Origin: FEN-1219 sp036563665
GTDB taxonomy: Bacteria > Pseudomonadota > Gammaproteobacteria > Steroidobacterales > Rariloculaceae
Length of the DNA: 64,000 nucleotides
Direction: 5' to 3'
NCBI GenBank assembly: GCA_036563665.1
Contig: DATCLY010000036.1
Span: 1-64,000, forward strand
Position 1 is the first letter of the stretch. Each line of letters begins with the position of its first letter. Under the pieces are notes generated by a model. That model worked only from the letters and a program-made list of their open reading frames with translations, was not told the origin of the DNA and searched no databases. This document shows, piece after piece, positions 48,070 through 55,095 of the stretch. The translations under genes and the position numbers were made by a program.

Positions 48070-49428
48070 CTATTCATGGCGCAACACGCCGGCCGGCGCC
48101 GCGCGGGCGGCCGCGATCGCTTGCGCGGCCACCGAGACGAGCGCGACGAGCAGCGTCGCCCCGAGCGCGGCCGCGAACGGCGCCGGCGTCAGCTGGATCG
48201 GATCGATGAACACATTCAGATAGGCCCGCACTGCGACGTACGCGAGCGGCCAGGCGATCACGTTCGCGATGAGGACCGGCTTCGCGAACTCGGCCACGAG
48301 CATCAGCGCCATCTGGCCGGGGTCGAACGCCCGGCCCGCGAGGATCGGGCTGTCGAACGTCGAGAAGAAATCGACGTCGTTCTCGATGACCAGCAACGGC
48401 GCTTCGGTCAGAGCCATGCCGGTGCGCGCGAGCCGCTCGTTCTGCGCGTAGACGACGCCGACCGCGATCAGCAGGAACGCCGCGACGGCGAACTGCGCGC
48501 CGGCGAGCACGGCCGAAAGCCAGCCTGGACCGCCCCGCGACCGGCCGGTGCGCAGCGCCGCGGCGGCCGGGACGCGTGCGAGCAGGAACGCGGGGTAGGC
48601 GCTCGCGCCGAGCGTCTTGCGTAAGCCGACCTCGCGGGCGCGCCGCGCCGCGCGGGCCGCGGCGAGGTTCGCGCAGTCCACGCACGCGACGGCCAGCACC
48701 AGGCCGCCGAGGAGCAGCAGGACCGTGCGGGTGATGTCGAAGCCGTCCGCGGCGCTCACCCGCTCGAAGAGGTCCCACGATGCGATGAGGTCGAAGCGCA
48801 ACGGCGCGCCGGCCGACGCGCCGAAATGCGACGGCTTGGGGATCGGATGGAGCACGCCCGTGACGGTCGCCTCCCATCGGTTGCCGAGCACGACCGTGCG
48901 CCCGAGCGCGGGCTCGTGCCCGAAGAGCCGCTCCGCCGCGTTGCGCGTGAGCACGACGCTGCCCGGCGCGTCGAGCGCGCGTCGTCCGTCGCCCGCGGCG
49001 AAGGGCAGATCGAATATCCGGAACAGCTCGGCGTCCGCGGCCAACGCGCGCAGCCGCACGGCGGGCCCGGCGGCGGGGCCGTCGGCGCGCACCGTGCCGG
49101 CGGGGCCGAGCCCGACGACTCTGGCGACGGCCTCGAGCGCCGGAAAATCGGCGCGGAGATACGGCGCGAGCCACGGATTGGTGGCGGGCACGACGCCGGT
49201 CCGGAATTGCGCCCCGTCGCGGACCTCGCGGAATTCCCACTCCGACGTCACCGCGAAGATGCGCTCCGCGTTCGCGAAGTGCCGGTCCGCGCGATCCCAG
49301 AACGCCGCGACCCCGTACGCGGCGAGGAAGCATGCGAGCCCCGCGGCGAGCGTCACGACGCCGAGCAGCGTCGGCAACGGCCGGCGCCGATGCGCGGCGA
49401 GGGCGACCGTGAGGTAGTGAATCAGCAC
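48070..49428 (-). CDS. MacB/FtsX-type permease reduced by four in-frame deletions
   Basis: 452 residues against 833 in the neighbour, but one open frame from MLIHYLTVALAAHRRRPLP to PAGVLRHE. Aligning by eye with 45481-47982, blocks are missing after FERVSAADGFDIT (about 85 residues), between RKTLGAS and AYPAFLLAR (about 75), between LLVIEN and DVDFFSTFDS (about 60), and between AGRAFDPG and QMALMLVAEFAKP (about 170). All four joints keep the frame. Both periplasmic domains are therefore partial, and the helices of the first FtsX module are disrupted. It probably has no transport function, yet it is the first permease gene after the ATPase, so translation through it may be needed for the intact one. 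Confidence 0.8.
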   Translation of the reverse strand: MLIHYLTVALAAHRRRPLPTLLGVVTLAAGLACFLAAYGVAAFWDRADRHFANAERIFAVTSEWEFREVRDGAQFRTGVVPATNPWLAPYLRADFPALEAVARVVGLGPAGTVRADGPAAGPAVRLRALAADAELFRIFDLPFAAGDGRRALDAPGSVVLTRNAAERLFGHEPALGRTVVLGNRWEATVTGVLHPIPKPSHFGASAGAPLRFDLIASWDLFERVSAADGFDITRTVLLLLGGLVLAVACVDCANLAAARAARRAREVGLRKTLGASAYPAFLLARVPAAAALRTGRSRGGPGWLSAVLAGAQFAVAAFLLIAVGVVYAQNERLARTGMALTEAPLLVIENDVDFFSTFDSPILAGRAFDPGQMALMLVAEFAKPVLIANVIAWPLAYVAVRAYLNVFIDPIQLTPAPFAAALGATLLVALVSVAAQAIAAARAAPAGVLRHE

Positions 49429-49450
49429 GCCGACGCAGCGGACGGATGCT

Positions 49451-50182
49451 TCAGATCGTCACCTCGCCCGGAGGCACGATCCGGCCGTCGAGCAGGTTCA
49501 CGATCCGGTGCGCGCGCTGCGCGTGGCTCGGCGAGTGCGTGACCATCAGGATCGTCGTGCCTTGCTCGTTCAGCGTGTTCAGCATGTCCATCACTTCCTC
49601 GCCGTTCTTCGTGTCGAGGTTGCCGGTGGGCTCGTCGGCGAGGATGAGCCTCGGATCCCCCACCACGGCGCGCGCGACCGCGACGCGTTGCTGCTGGCCG
49701 CCGGAGAGCTGCTCGGGCTTGTGCTTCGCGCGCGCGGAGAGCCCGACGAGCTCGAGCGCCTCGCGCACGAGATTCCGGCGCTGCGCCTTCGGCACGTTCT
49801 GGTAGAGCAGCGGCAGCTCCACGTTCTCGTACACGTCGAGCTCGTCGATCAGGTTGAAGCTCTGGAAGATGAAGCCGACGTTCCCCTTGCGCAGGTCCGC
49901 GAGCCTGCTTTCCGAGTACTTCGAGACCTCGTGGTTGCCGAAGTAGTACTCGCCGCTCGACGGCGAGTCGATCAGGCCGACGATGTTCAGCAGCGTGGAT
50001 TTGCCGCAGCCGGACGGACCCATGACGGCGACGAACTCGCCCTCCTTGATCTCGAGGTCGATGCCGTCGAGCGCCGTGGTCTCGAGCTCGGCGGTGCGGT
50101 AGCGCTTGGTGATGCGGTGCATGCGGATCAGCGTCCGCGCCCCACGCTCATCGGTCGGTGTCAACGCGGCAGCGGTGCTCAT
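49451..50182 (-). CDS. ABC transporter ATPase, MacB/LolD type
   Basis: 243 residues. Walker A GPSGCGKSTLLN (about 56-67), Q loop FIFQSFNLIDELDVYENVELPL, signature LSGGQQQRVAVARA, Walker B LILADEPTGNLD and the H loop MVTHSPSHA are all intact. It powers the permease(s) encoded downstream. The N-terminal 17 residues before TLIRMHRITKRY are less typical, so an internal start is possible. It lies 28 bases after the adaptor gene and 22 before the reduced permease gene. Confidence 0.95.
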   Translation of the reverse strand: MSTAAALTPTDERGARTLIRMHRITKRYRTAELETTALDGIDLEIKEGEFVAVMGPSGCGKSTLLNIVGLIDSPSSGEYYFGNHEVSKYSESRLADLRKGNVGFIFQSFNLIDELDVYENVELPLLYQNVPKAQRRNLVREALELVGLSARAKHKPEQLSGGQQQRVAVARAVVGDPRLILADEPTGNLDTKNGEEVMDMLNTLNEQGTTILMVTHSPSHAQRAHRIVNLLDGRIVPPGEVTI

Positions 50183-50210
50183 GTCGTTGTCTCTCCTTGG
50201 TCGGCAGCGC

Positions 50211-51542
50211 TCAGGTGCCGCTGCGGAAGTCGATGCGATCGAAATTCATGAAGCTCTCGTAGCTCGACGTGATCGCGCGATCCCCGGCCTCCAGGCCGTC
50301 GAGCACCTCGATGCCTTCCGGGTTGCGCCGGCCGAAGCGGACGCTGCGCCGTTCGGCGAAGTCGCCGGACTCGTCCAGGACGAACACCCACTGGCCGCCG
50401 GTATCGTCGTAGAACGCACCGTTCGCGAGCACGAGGGTGTCCGCGGGCTGGCCTATTTCCAGCCGCATCCTGAGCGTCTGCCCCCGGCGGATCAGCTCCG
50501 GCATGGGTCCCACGAACTCGAGGTCGATCTCGAACTGGCGGTCGCGCACGTCGGGGTAGATCTTCACGATCTCGAGCGTGTAGGTTTCCCGCCCGATGTC
50601 GACGGTGGCGGTCTGACCGATCGCCACCCTCGTGAGGTAGAACTCGTCGACGAACGCCGACACTTTGAACGCGTTCAGCTCGTCGATCTGCCCCAGACGC
50701 TGGCCGCGCGACGTGGACTGGCCCACGTTCGCGTCGAGCAGCGTGAGCTGGCCCGAGATCGGCGCGGTGATCACCAGGTTGTCGAGGCTCGCGCGGGCGA
50801 TCTCGAGGCTGCGGTTCAACGCCGCGAGGGCCGACTCCATGCGCGGGATCTGATTCGCGCGGAACTCCTCGTCGAGGCGCCGCACCTCGAGCAGCGTCTC
50901 GCGGAGGTTGCGGCGGTACGTGAGCTCCGCCTCGAGGTCGTCGATCTGCTTCTGCGTGGCGCCGCCGGTCGCGAGCAGCGGACGCAGCCGCGCGAGCTCG
51001 CGCTCGGCGAGATCGATCCGATAATCGTTCTCGATGAGCTCCCGCTGATTGCGGAGCCGCGTCTGCTCCGCGAGCTGCGTCTGGTTCGTGAAGTAGTTGC
51101 TCTGCTCGAGCGCCTGCGCCTCGGCCGCGATCACCTGGATCTGCAGATCGGTGTTCTTGAGCTCGATGAGCGGCTGGCCCTTCTCGACGAGCTCGCCTTC
51201 CTCGACGAACACGGCGGTGACCTGCCCGCCCTCGATCGCGTCCAGGTACCAGGTCGTGCGCGGCACGACGTTGCCGGTGACCGGGATGTACTCGCGGAAC
51301 GTGCCGTAGCTCACGGTGGAGACCGTGACCCGCTCGGCGCCGACTCTCAACGCGCGGCTGAGCCCGAAGCGCGCGTAGCCGTACGCGGCGAGCCCGAGCA
51401 GCGCGACGGCGCCGAGCGCCAGCCCCACGCGCTGCGGCGTGACGAGGCGGCGCTCGATGCGCCGGTCCATCGGCGACAGGACGATGTCGTCGCCGTCGGC
51501 ACGGCTCCCGCCCTTGTCTTTCCGGAGCGCGGATAACGGCAT
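50211..51542 (-). CDS. HlyD/MacA-type periplasmic adaptor
   Basis: 443 residues from ATG 51542. One N-terminal membrane helix (about 36-58), a lipoyl/barrel part (YIPVTGNVVPRTTWYLDAIEGG...), a long coiled-coil hairpin (about 125-250, LQIQVIAAEAQALEQS...RRLDEEFRANQ) and the second lipoyl half VITAPISGQLTLLDANVGQS. It joins the ABC permease to an outer membrane channel, which is not encoded here. The ATG lies directly beside the GntR operator with no ribosome binding site; an internal ATG (MDRRIERRL, residue 25) matches the usual start of such proteins and may be the real one. First gene of the export operon. Confidence 0.9.
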   Translation of the reverse strand: MPLSALRKDKGGSRADGDDIVLSPMDRRIERRLVTPQRVGLALGAVALLGLAAYGYARFGLSRALRVGAERVTVSTVSYGTFREYIPVTGNVVPRTTWYLDAIEGGQVTAVFVEEGELVEKGQPLIELKNTDLQIQVIAAEAQALEQSNYFTNQTQLAEQTRLRNQRELIENDYRIDLAERELARLRPLLATGGATQKQIDDLEAELTYRRNLRETLLEVRRLDEEFRANQIPRMESALAALNRSLEIARASLDNLVITAPISGQLTLLDANVGQSTSRGQRLGQIDELNAFKVSAFVDEFYLTRVAIGQTATVDIGRETYTLEIVKIYPDVRDRQFEIDLEFVGPMPELIRRGQTLRMRLEIGQPADTLVLANGAFYDDTGGQWVFVLDESGDFAERRSVRFGRRNPEGIEVLDGLEAGDRAITSSYESFMNFDRIDFRSGT

Positions 51543-51543
51543 T

Positions 51544-51571
51544 GCACTGTACTACATATGCAATACAGTGC
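51544..51571. promoter_or_regulatory. Operator of the GntR-controlled ABC export operon
   Basis: Two inverted repeats are interleaved: GCACTGTA (51544-51551) with TACAGTGC (51564-51571), and ATTGCA (51541-51546) with TGCAAT (51559-51564). Both are perfect. The site is AT-rich, lies between the divergent adaptor and gntR-like genes, and abuts the TATAAT at 51580. YtrA-type GntR regulators bind such sites to repress their own ABC operon. Confidence 0.8.
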
Positions 51572-51579
51572 TACGGTAC

Positions 51580-51585
51580 TATAAT
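51580..51585 (+). promoter_or_regulatory. -10 element of the gntR-like gene
   Basis: Perfect TATAAT, nine bases right of the operator. The -35 position (51557-51562) reads TATGCA and lies inside the operator, so a bound repressor would block RNA polymerase. Confidence 0.6.
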
Positions 51586-51651
51586 TCGCCGGACGGCCAC
51601 AAGGGAGACGGTTCCGGGCCGGGTAAGATTGCCGAGCTCGACGAGGACGAG

Positions 51652-52008
51652 ATGACGACTGCGGGAAGAGTCTGGGCGCAGGATCGGCCGATCTACCGCC
51701 AGCTCATGGACGAGATCGTGCGGCGGATTCTCGATCAGACGTATCGGGAGGGCGAGATGCTGCCGTCGGTCCGGCAGCTCGCCGCCGACTTCCTCGTCAA
51801 TCCGCTCACGGCCGCGCGCGCATACCGCGAGCTCGAGGAATTCACCGAGACGCGCCGCGGCATCGGGCTGGTCGTGAAGGAGGGCGTCCGGGAGCTCTTG
51901 CTGCGCCGCGAGCGGCAACGGTTCCTGCGCGAGGAGTGGCCCGCCGTGGTCGAGCGGCTGCGGGCGCTCGAGATCGACCCGAAGGAGCTCCTGAAGACGC
52001 TCGAGTAG
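51652..52008 (+). CDS. GntR-family repressor, YtrA subfamily
   Basis: 118 residues from ATG 51652 (MTTAGRVWAQDRPIYRQLMD), preceded by GAGGACG; the longer open frame upstream crosses the operator and is not used. The winged helix (about 14-80) reads IYRQLMDEIVRRILDQTYREGEMLPSVRQLAADFLVNPLTAARAYRELE, and the short C-terminal helical tail (RFLREEWPAVVERLRAL) is the YtrA dimerisation type with no ligand domain. It is divergent from the ABC export operon, whose genes it probably represses together with its own. Confidence 0.92.
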   Translation: MTTAGRVWAQDRPIYRQLMDEIVRRILDQTYREGEMLPSVRQLAADFLVNPLTAARAYRELEEFTETRRGIGLVVKEGVRELLLRRERQRFLREEWPAVVERLRALEIDPKELLKTLE

Positions 52009-52024
52009 CGGCGCGGCGCCGACC

Positions 52025-52090
52025 TTATTCATGTCGCAGCGCATCCGTGGGGCGCAGTGGCGCCGCCCGCACCGCGCGAGCGCCCACTCC
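52025..52090 (-). pseudogene. C-terminal remnant of a fourth MacB-type permease
   Basis: On the minus strand the sequence reads VGARAVRAAPLRPTDALRHE and a TAA stop (52025-52027). The ending matches those of the three permease copies (RPAEVLRHE, RPGDVLRHE, APAGVLRHE). Nothing similar continues upstream past about 52090. It lies just after the gntR-like stop, on the opposite strand, and shows that the permease array was once longer or was copied here. Confidence 0.6.
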
Positions 52091-52143
52091 GGTCCGCCGC
52101 GGGAGCGCGCGCTCGCGGTCGCCGGCCGCGCGGCCGCTGCGCG

Positions 52144-52332
52144 CTAATCGCGCAAATCTACGACGATCTCCGTGATCGCGACGCTTTCCGCCGCGGCGCC
52201 TTGCGTCGGCGGATGGATGCTGATGAAGCGCAGCGGCTGGCCCTGAGGCTTGAAGGCCTTCAGCCAGTACACCTCCTCGGGCACGACCGCAGTGCGATCG
52301 ATCGGTTGTGAAAATGTGCCGGCTTCATTCAC
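52144..52332 (-). CDS. Small hypothetical protein, possibly the tail of the neighbouring gene
   Basis: 62 residues from GTG 52332, which overlaps the TGA of the gene at 52329 (GTGA). The sequence (VYWLKAFKPQGQPLRFISI, VAITEIVVDLRD) looks like beta strands with no motif. It is either a translationally coupled small gene or the C-terminal part of the 52329-52997 protein cut off by a frameshift. The region is lower in G+C than its surroundings. Confidence 0.45.
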   Translation of the reverse strand: MNEAGTFSQPIDRTAVVPEEVYWLKAFKPQGQPLRFISIHPPTQGAAAESVAITEIVVDLRD

Positions 52333-52997
52333 AGCACCAGCGAGCCGATCAGAATGATCCAGCTCTGTCCCGAGCGAACGCGATACCCCGTGCCGAGCTC
52401 GATCGGATGGAGGACGATATCGCTGTCACCATGCGCCTTGGAGTAGATCACGTAGCTGTAGCGATCCACGTCGAATGCGGGATTGTCGCCGTACATACCG
52501 ACGATGATCTCGGCAATCCCGCCGGTGGCGACCGAATGATAGAAGCCGCGGTCCTGAGAGATTCGCCGCCATTCGACGGAACCGCCGTTCACACGCGCGA
52601 GGTTCACGTGGCCGAAAGGCCATTGGTCGGCGGAAACACCTGACAGCTCCAGGCCATGGTCCGCGAAAACGATGTCCTGAGCCTCGTTGAGGATGCTGAA
52701 ATCGCGGGCGATACCCATCGCGACGCTCTCGTATGCGCCGGCGAAAGTCCAGCTTCCCGGGGACTGGCGAGTGAAGTGCATTACTGGAATCAGAGGTTCC
52801 GTGGACAGCAGCGTCGGCGGAAAAACGATGTGCTCCGCGCCGCCCTTCGCAATGAACGCCATGCCAGCGATCGCTCCACCTTTTATCGACGAAATGTTGT
52901 CAAGCAGACGTAGTTCCGCAGACGGCACCGCCCGCCCTGATCCTCGGCGGCTGGCTCGCACCGGCGCAGGCCGAGGCTCGAGCGACGCGCGGCGCAC
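52329..52997 (-). CDS. Hypothetical beta-rich protein, probably truncated at its N terminus
   Basis: The protein-like part runs from about residue 26 (SAELRLLDNISSIKGGAIAG) to the C terminus; the first 25 residues are Arg/Pro-rich and resemble non-coding translation, so the true start was probably lost or lies near 52920. Segments such as EAQDIVFADHGLEL, GHVNLARVNGG and GGIAEIIVGMYGDN recall FG-GAP/VCBS-type propeller repeats, but weakly. No signal peptide is seen. G+C is about 60% by my count of two lines, well below the window, which suggests acquired DNA. Function unknown. Confidence 0.5.
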   Translation of the reverse strand: MRRASLEPRPAPVRASRRGSGRAVPSAELRLLDNISSIKGGAIAGMAFIAKGGAEHIVFPPTLLSTEPLIPVMHFTRQSPGSWTFAGAYESVAMGIARDFSILNEAQDIVFADHGLELSGVSADQWPFGHVNLARVNGGSVEWRRISQDRGFYHSVATGGIAEIIVGMYGDNPAFDVDRYSYVIYSKAHGDSDIVLHPIELGTGYRVRSGQSWIILIGSLVL

Positions 52998-53030
52998 GCC
53001 GCGTGAGGCGCCGACGCCGCCGGACGAGCG

Positions 53031-54443
53031 TCATTCGGCCGATCGGCACCGCTTGCTGCGCGCATCCGCCGTGCCTTCGCCCACCCAGACCGTCTTCACG
53101 TTCACGAACTCGCGGATGCCGAACGCCCCGAGCTCGCGCCCGTAGCCCGAGTCCTTCACGCCGCCGAACGGCAAGCGCGGGTCGGAGCGAACGATCTCGT
53201 TGACGAAGCAGTTGCCGGCATCGAGGCGCCGCGCGGCGATGGCGTGGCCGCGCTCGACGTCCTTCGTGAAGACGGCCGCGCCGAGCCCGTACACGCTCCG
53301 GTTCGCGAGCTCGATCGCGTGCTCCTCGTCCGTCGCTTCGGCGATAGCGGCGACCGGGCCGAAGATTTCCTCGTCGAACGCAGGCATCCCGGGCACCACG
53401 CCGGTCAGCACGGTGGGCGGGTAGAAGTATCCGGGCGCGTCGGGGATCTCCCCGCCGAGGACGCACGCGGCTCCGGCCGCGACGCTGCGGCGCACCTGAT
53501 CGTGGACCTTCTCGCGGCCCTTGGCCTGCGCGAGCGGTCCGAGATCCGCTTCGGGGTCGAACGGATCCGCGGCCCGCTTGCGGCGCATGGCTTGGACGAA
53601 GGCCGCGACGAAGTCGTCGAGCAGCGGCGCTTCGACGATGAAGCGCTTCGCGGCGATGCAGCTCTGGCCGGAGTTGATCAAGCGGCTCTCGACGCAGCGC
53701 TCGACCGCGAGCTCGAGGTCGGCATCGCGGAGGATCACGTACGGGTCGCTGCCGCCGAGCTCGAGCACGGTCTTCTTGACCGCGCCGCCGGCGGCCGCCG
53801 CCACCGCCCGGCCGGCCGCGACGCTGCCGGTCAGGGTCACGGCCGCGACGCGGCGGTCGGCGATGATCTTCCCGACCTGCTCCTTGTCGACCCACGCCAC
53901 GCGCACCACGTCGTTCGGCACGCAGGCGGCGTCCACGAGCCGCTCGATCGCGAGCGCGGTGCCCGCGACGTTGCTCGCGTGCCGCAGGATCGCGACGTTG
54001 CCGGCCATGAGCGCGGGTGCCGCGAACCTGAAGAACTGCCAGAGCGGGAAGTTCCACGGCATGATCGCGAGCACCGGGCCGAGCGGCGGAAACACCACCT
54101 CGCTCCGCTCGGCGTCGGAGGTCACGGCCTCCGGCGCGAGCAGCGCTTCGCCGTGCTCGGCGTAATGCTCGCAGACCCAGGCGCACTTCTCGACCTCGGC
54201 CTGGCCTTGCGGCAAGGGCTTGCCCATCTCGGTGGCGATGAGCCGCGCGAGCTCGTGGGACCGCTCGCGAAGGCATTTGGCCAGCGAGGTCAGACAGGCC
54301 GCGCGCTCGGCGAAGGTCGTTTCGCTCCAGCGCCGAAAAGCCGCGCTCGACGCGGCGAGCAGCGCGTCGATCTCCTGGTCGGATTGCGTCTCGTAGCGGG
54401 CGATGACCCGGCCCGTCGCGGGATTGATGGTGGTGATCGTCAT
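53031..54443 (-). CDS. Aldehyde dehydrogenase, succinate-semialdehyde type (Sad/YneI-like)
   Basis: 470 residues. MTITTINPATG at the N terminus and the short overall form fit YneI-type NAD(P)-dependent succinate-semialdehyde dehydrogenases. Catalytic residues: Asn131 (MPWNFPLW), Glu228 (LELGGSDP), Cys262 (GQSCIAAKR). An oddity is Arg154 in ILRHASN, where most relatives have Lys (LKHAPN), the residue that contacts the NADP ribose. Expected product is succinate, linking 4-aminobutyrate breakdown to the TCA cycle; no transaminase gene is near, so the substrate is not certain. The last 20 residues (RSKRCRSAE) are a basic extension. Confidence 0.88.
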   Translation of the reverse strand: MTITTINPATGRVIARYETQSDQEIDALLAASSAAFRRWSETTFAERAACLTSLAKCLRERSHELARLIATEMGKPLPQGQAEVEKCAWVCEHYAEHGEALLAPEAVTSDAERSEVVFPPLGPVLAIMPWNFPLWQFFRFAAPALMAGNVAILRHASNVAGTALAIERLVDAACVPNDVVRVAWVDKEQVGKIIADRRVAAVTLTGSVAAGRAVAAAAGGAVKKTVLELGGSDPYVILRDADLELAVERCVESRLINSGQSCIAAKRFIVEAPLLDDFVAAFVQAMRRKRAADPFDPEADLGPLAQAKGREKVHDQVRRSVAAGAACVLGGEIPDAPGYFYPPTVLTGVVPGMPAFDEEIFGPVAAIAEATDEEHAIELANRSVYGLGAAVFTKDVERGHAIAARRLDAGNCFVNEIVRSDPRLPFGGVKDSGYGRELGAFGIREFVNVKTVWVGEGTADARSKRCRSAE

Positions 54444-54547
54444 GACATACGAACCTGCGTCGATTCCGGCTCCACGAGGAGTGAAAGCGATGCAGGATTC
54501 GGGCCGGCCGCGGCGTTAGCCCGAGAGGCCGCAGACCGCGGCGGCCG

Positions 54548-55018
54548 TCAGGGAAACTCGAGCTCGAGCGTCGAATGGAACGGCGTGGCGCGCCATCGGC
54601 CGCGCACGCTCCGCAGGCGCTCGAGGATCCGTCCGATCAATTCCGCCGTGAGCCAGGGCGGACGCTCGCGGCCGAGCGCGTCGAAGCCCGCGACGATCCT
54701 CGAGAACAGCGCCTGCGGGTCGTGCCCGCCGTGATCGACGGCGTTGAAGACGCCCTGCAGCATGGCGACGACGAGCTCCGTCTGACCGGCCTCCGGACCT
54801 TCCGGCGGCTCGACGACGAGATCGGCGTAGCGCGTGCCGCTCGCGAGCGTGCCGTAAAAGGAGTGGCGCAAGACGCCTTCCACCTCCACCGCGTAGTGCG
54901 TGAGGTCGTGCGCGAGCGTGGAGCGCGTCTCGAGCTCGTGCGCCTCGCGGCTGCCGTCGTCGCGCACGATCTCGAAGCGATGACGATCGTTCGTGAGCCG
55001 AGTGAAGCGAATCAGCAT
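54548..55018 (-). CDS. Conserved hypothetical protein
   Basis: 156 residues from ATG 55018 (MLIRFTRLTNDRHRFEI), with GAGGG 7 bases upstream. The frame is open far beyond this point because it runs through the PQQ gene in another frame. The protein is soluble, rich in His/Asp/Glu in its first half (RSTLAHDLTHYAVEVEG), and has a helical second half (PQALFSRIVAGFDALGRERP). No catalytic motif is recognised. It starts 77 bases after the PQQ dehydrogenase stop on the same strand, so it may be co-transcribed. Confidence 0.72.
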   Translation of the reverse strand: MLIRFTRLTNDRHRFEIVRDDGSREAHELETRSTLAHDLTHYAVEVEGVLRHSFYGTLASGTRYADLVVEPPEGPEAGQTELVVAMLQGVFNAVDHGGHDPQALFSRIVAGFDALGRERPPWLTAELIGRILERLRSVRGRWRATPFHSTLELEFP

Positions 55019-55095
55019 GAGCGGGACCCTCGCCGCGGGCGTGGCGCGATGCTGGACGTGCGCGGCCCGGCGCGTCGCGCGGCCCGGCCGTACGC

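Noticed and set aside
44053..48624. Open frame of 1523 codons on the plus strand
   Set aside because: Antisense to the permease genes; composition is that of a shadow frame. Its length reflects the lack of stops in GC-rich DNA.
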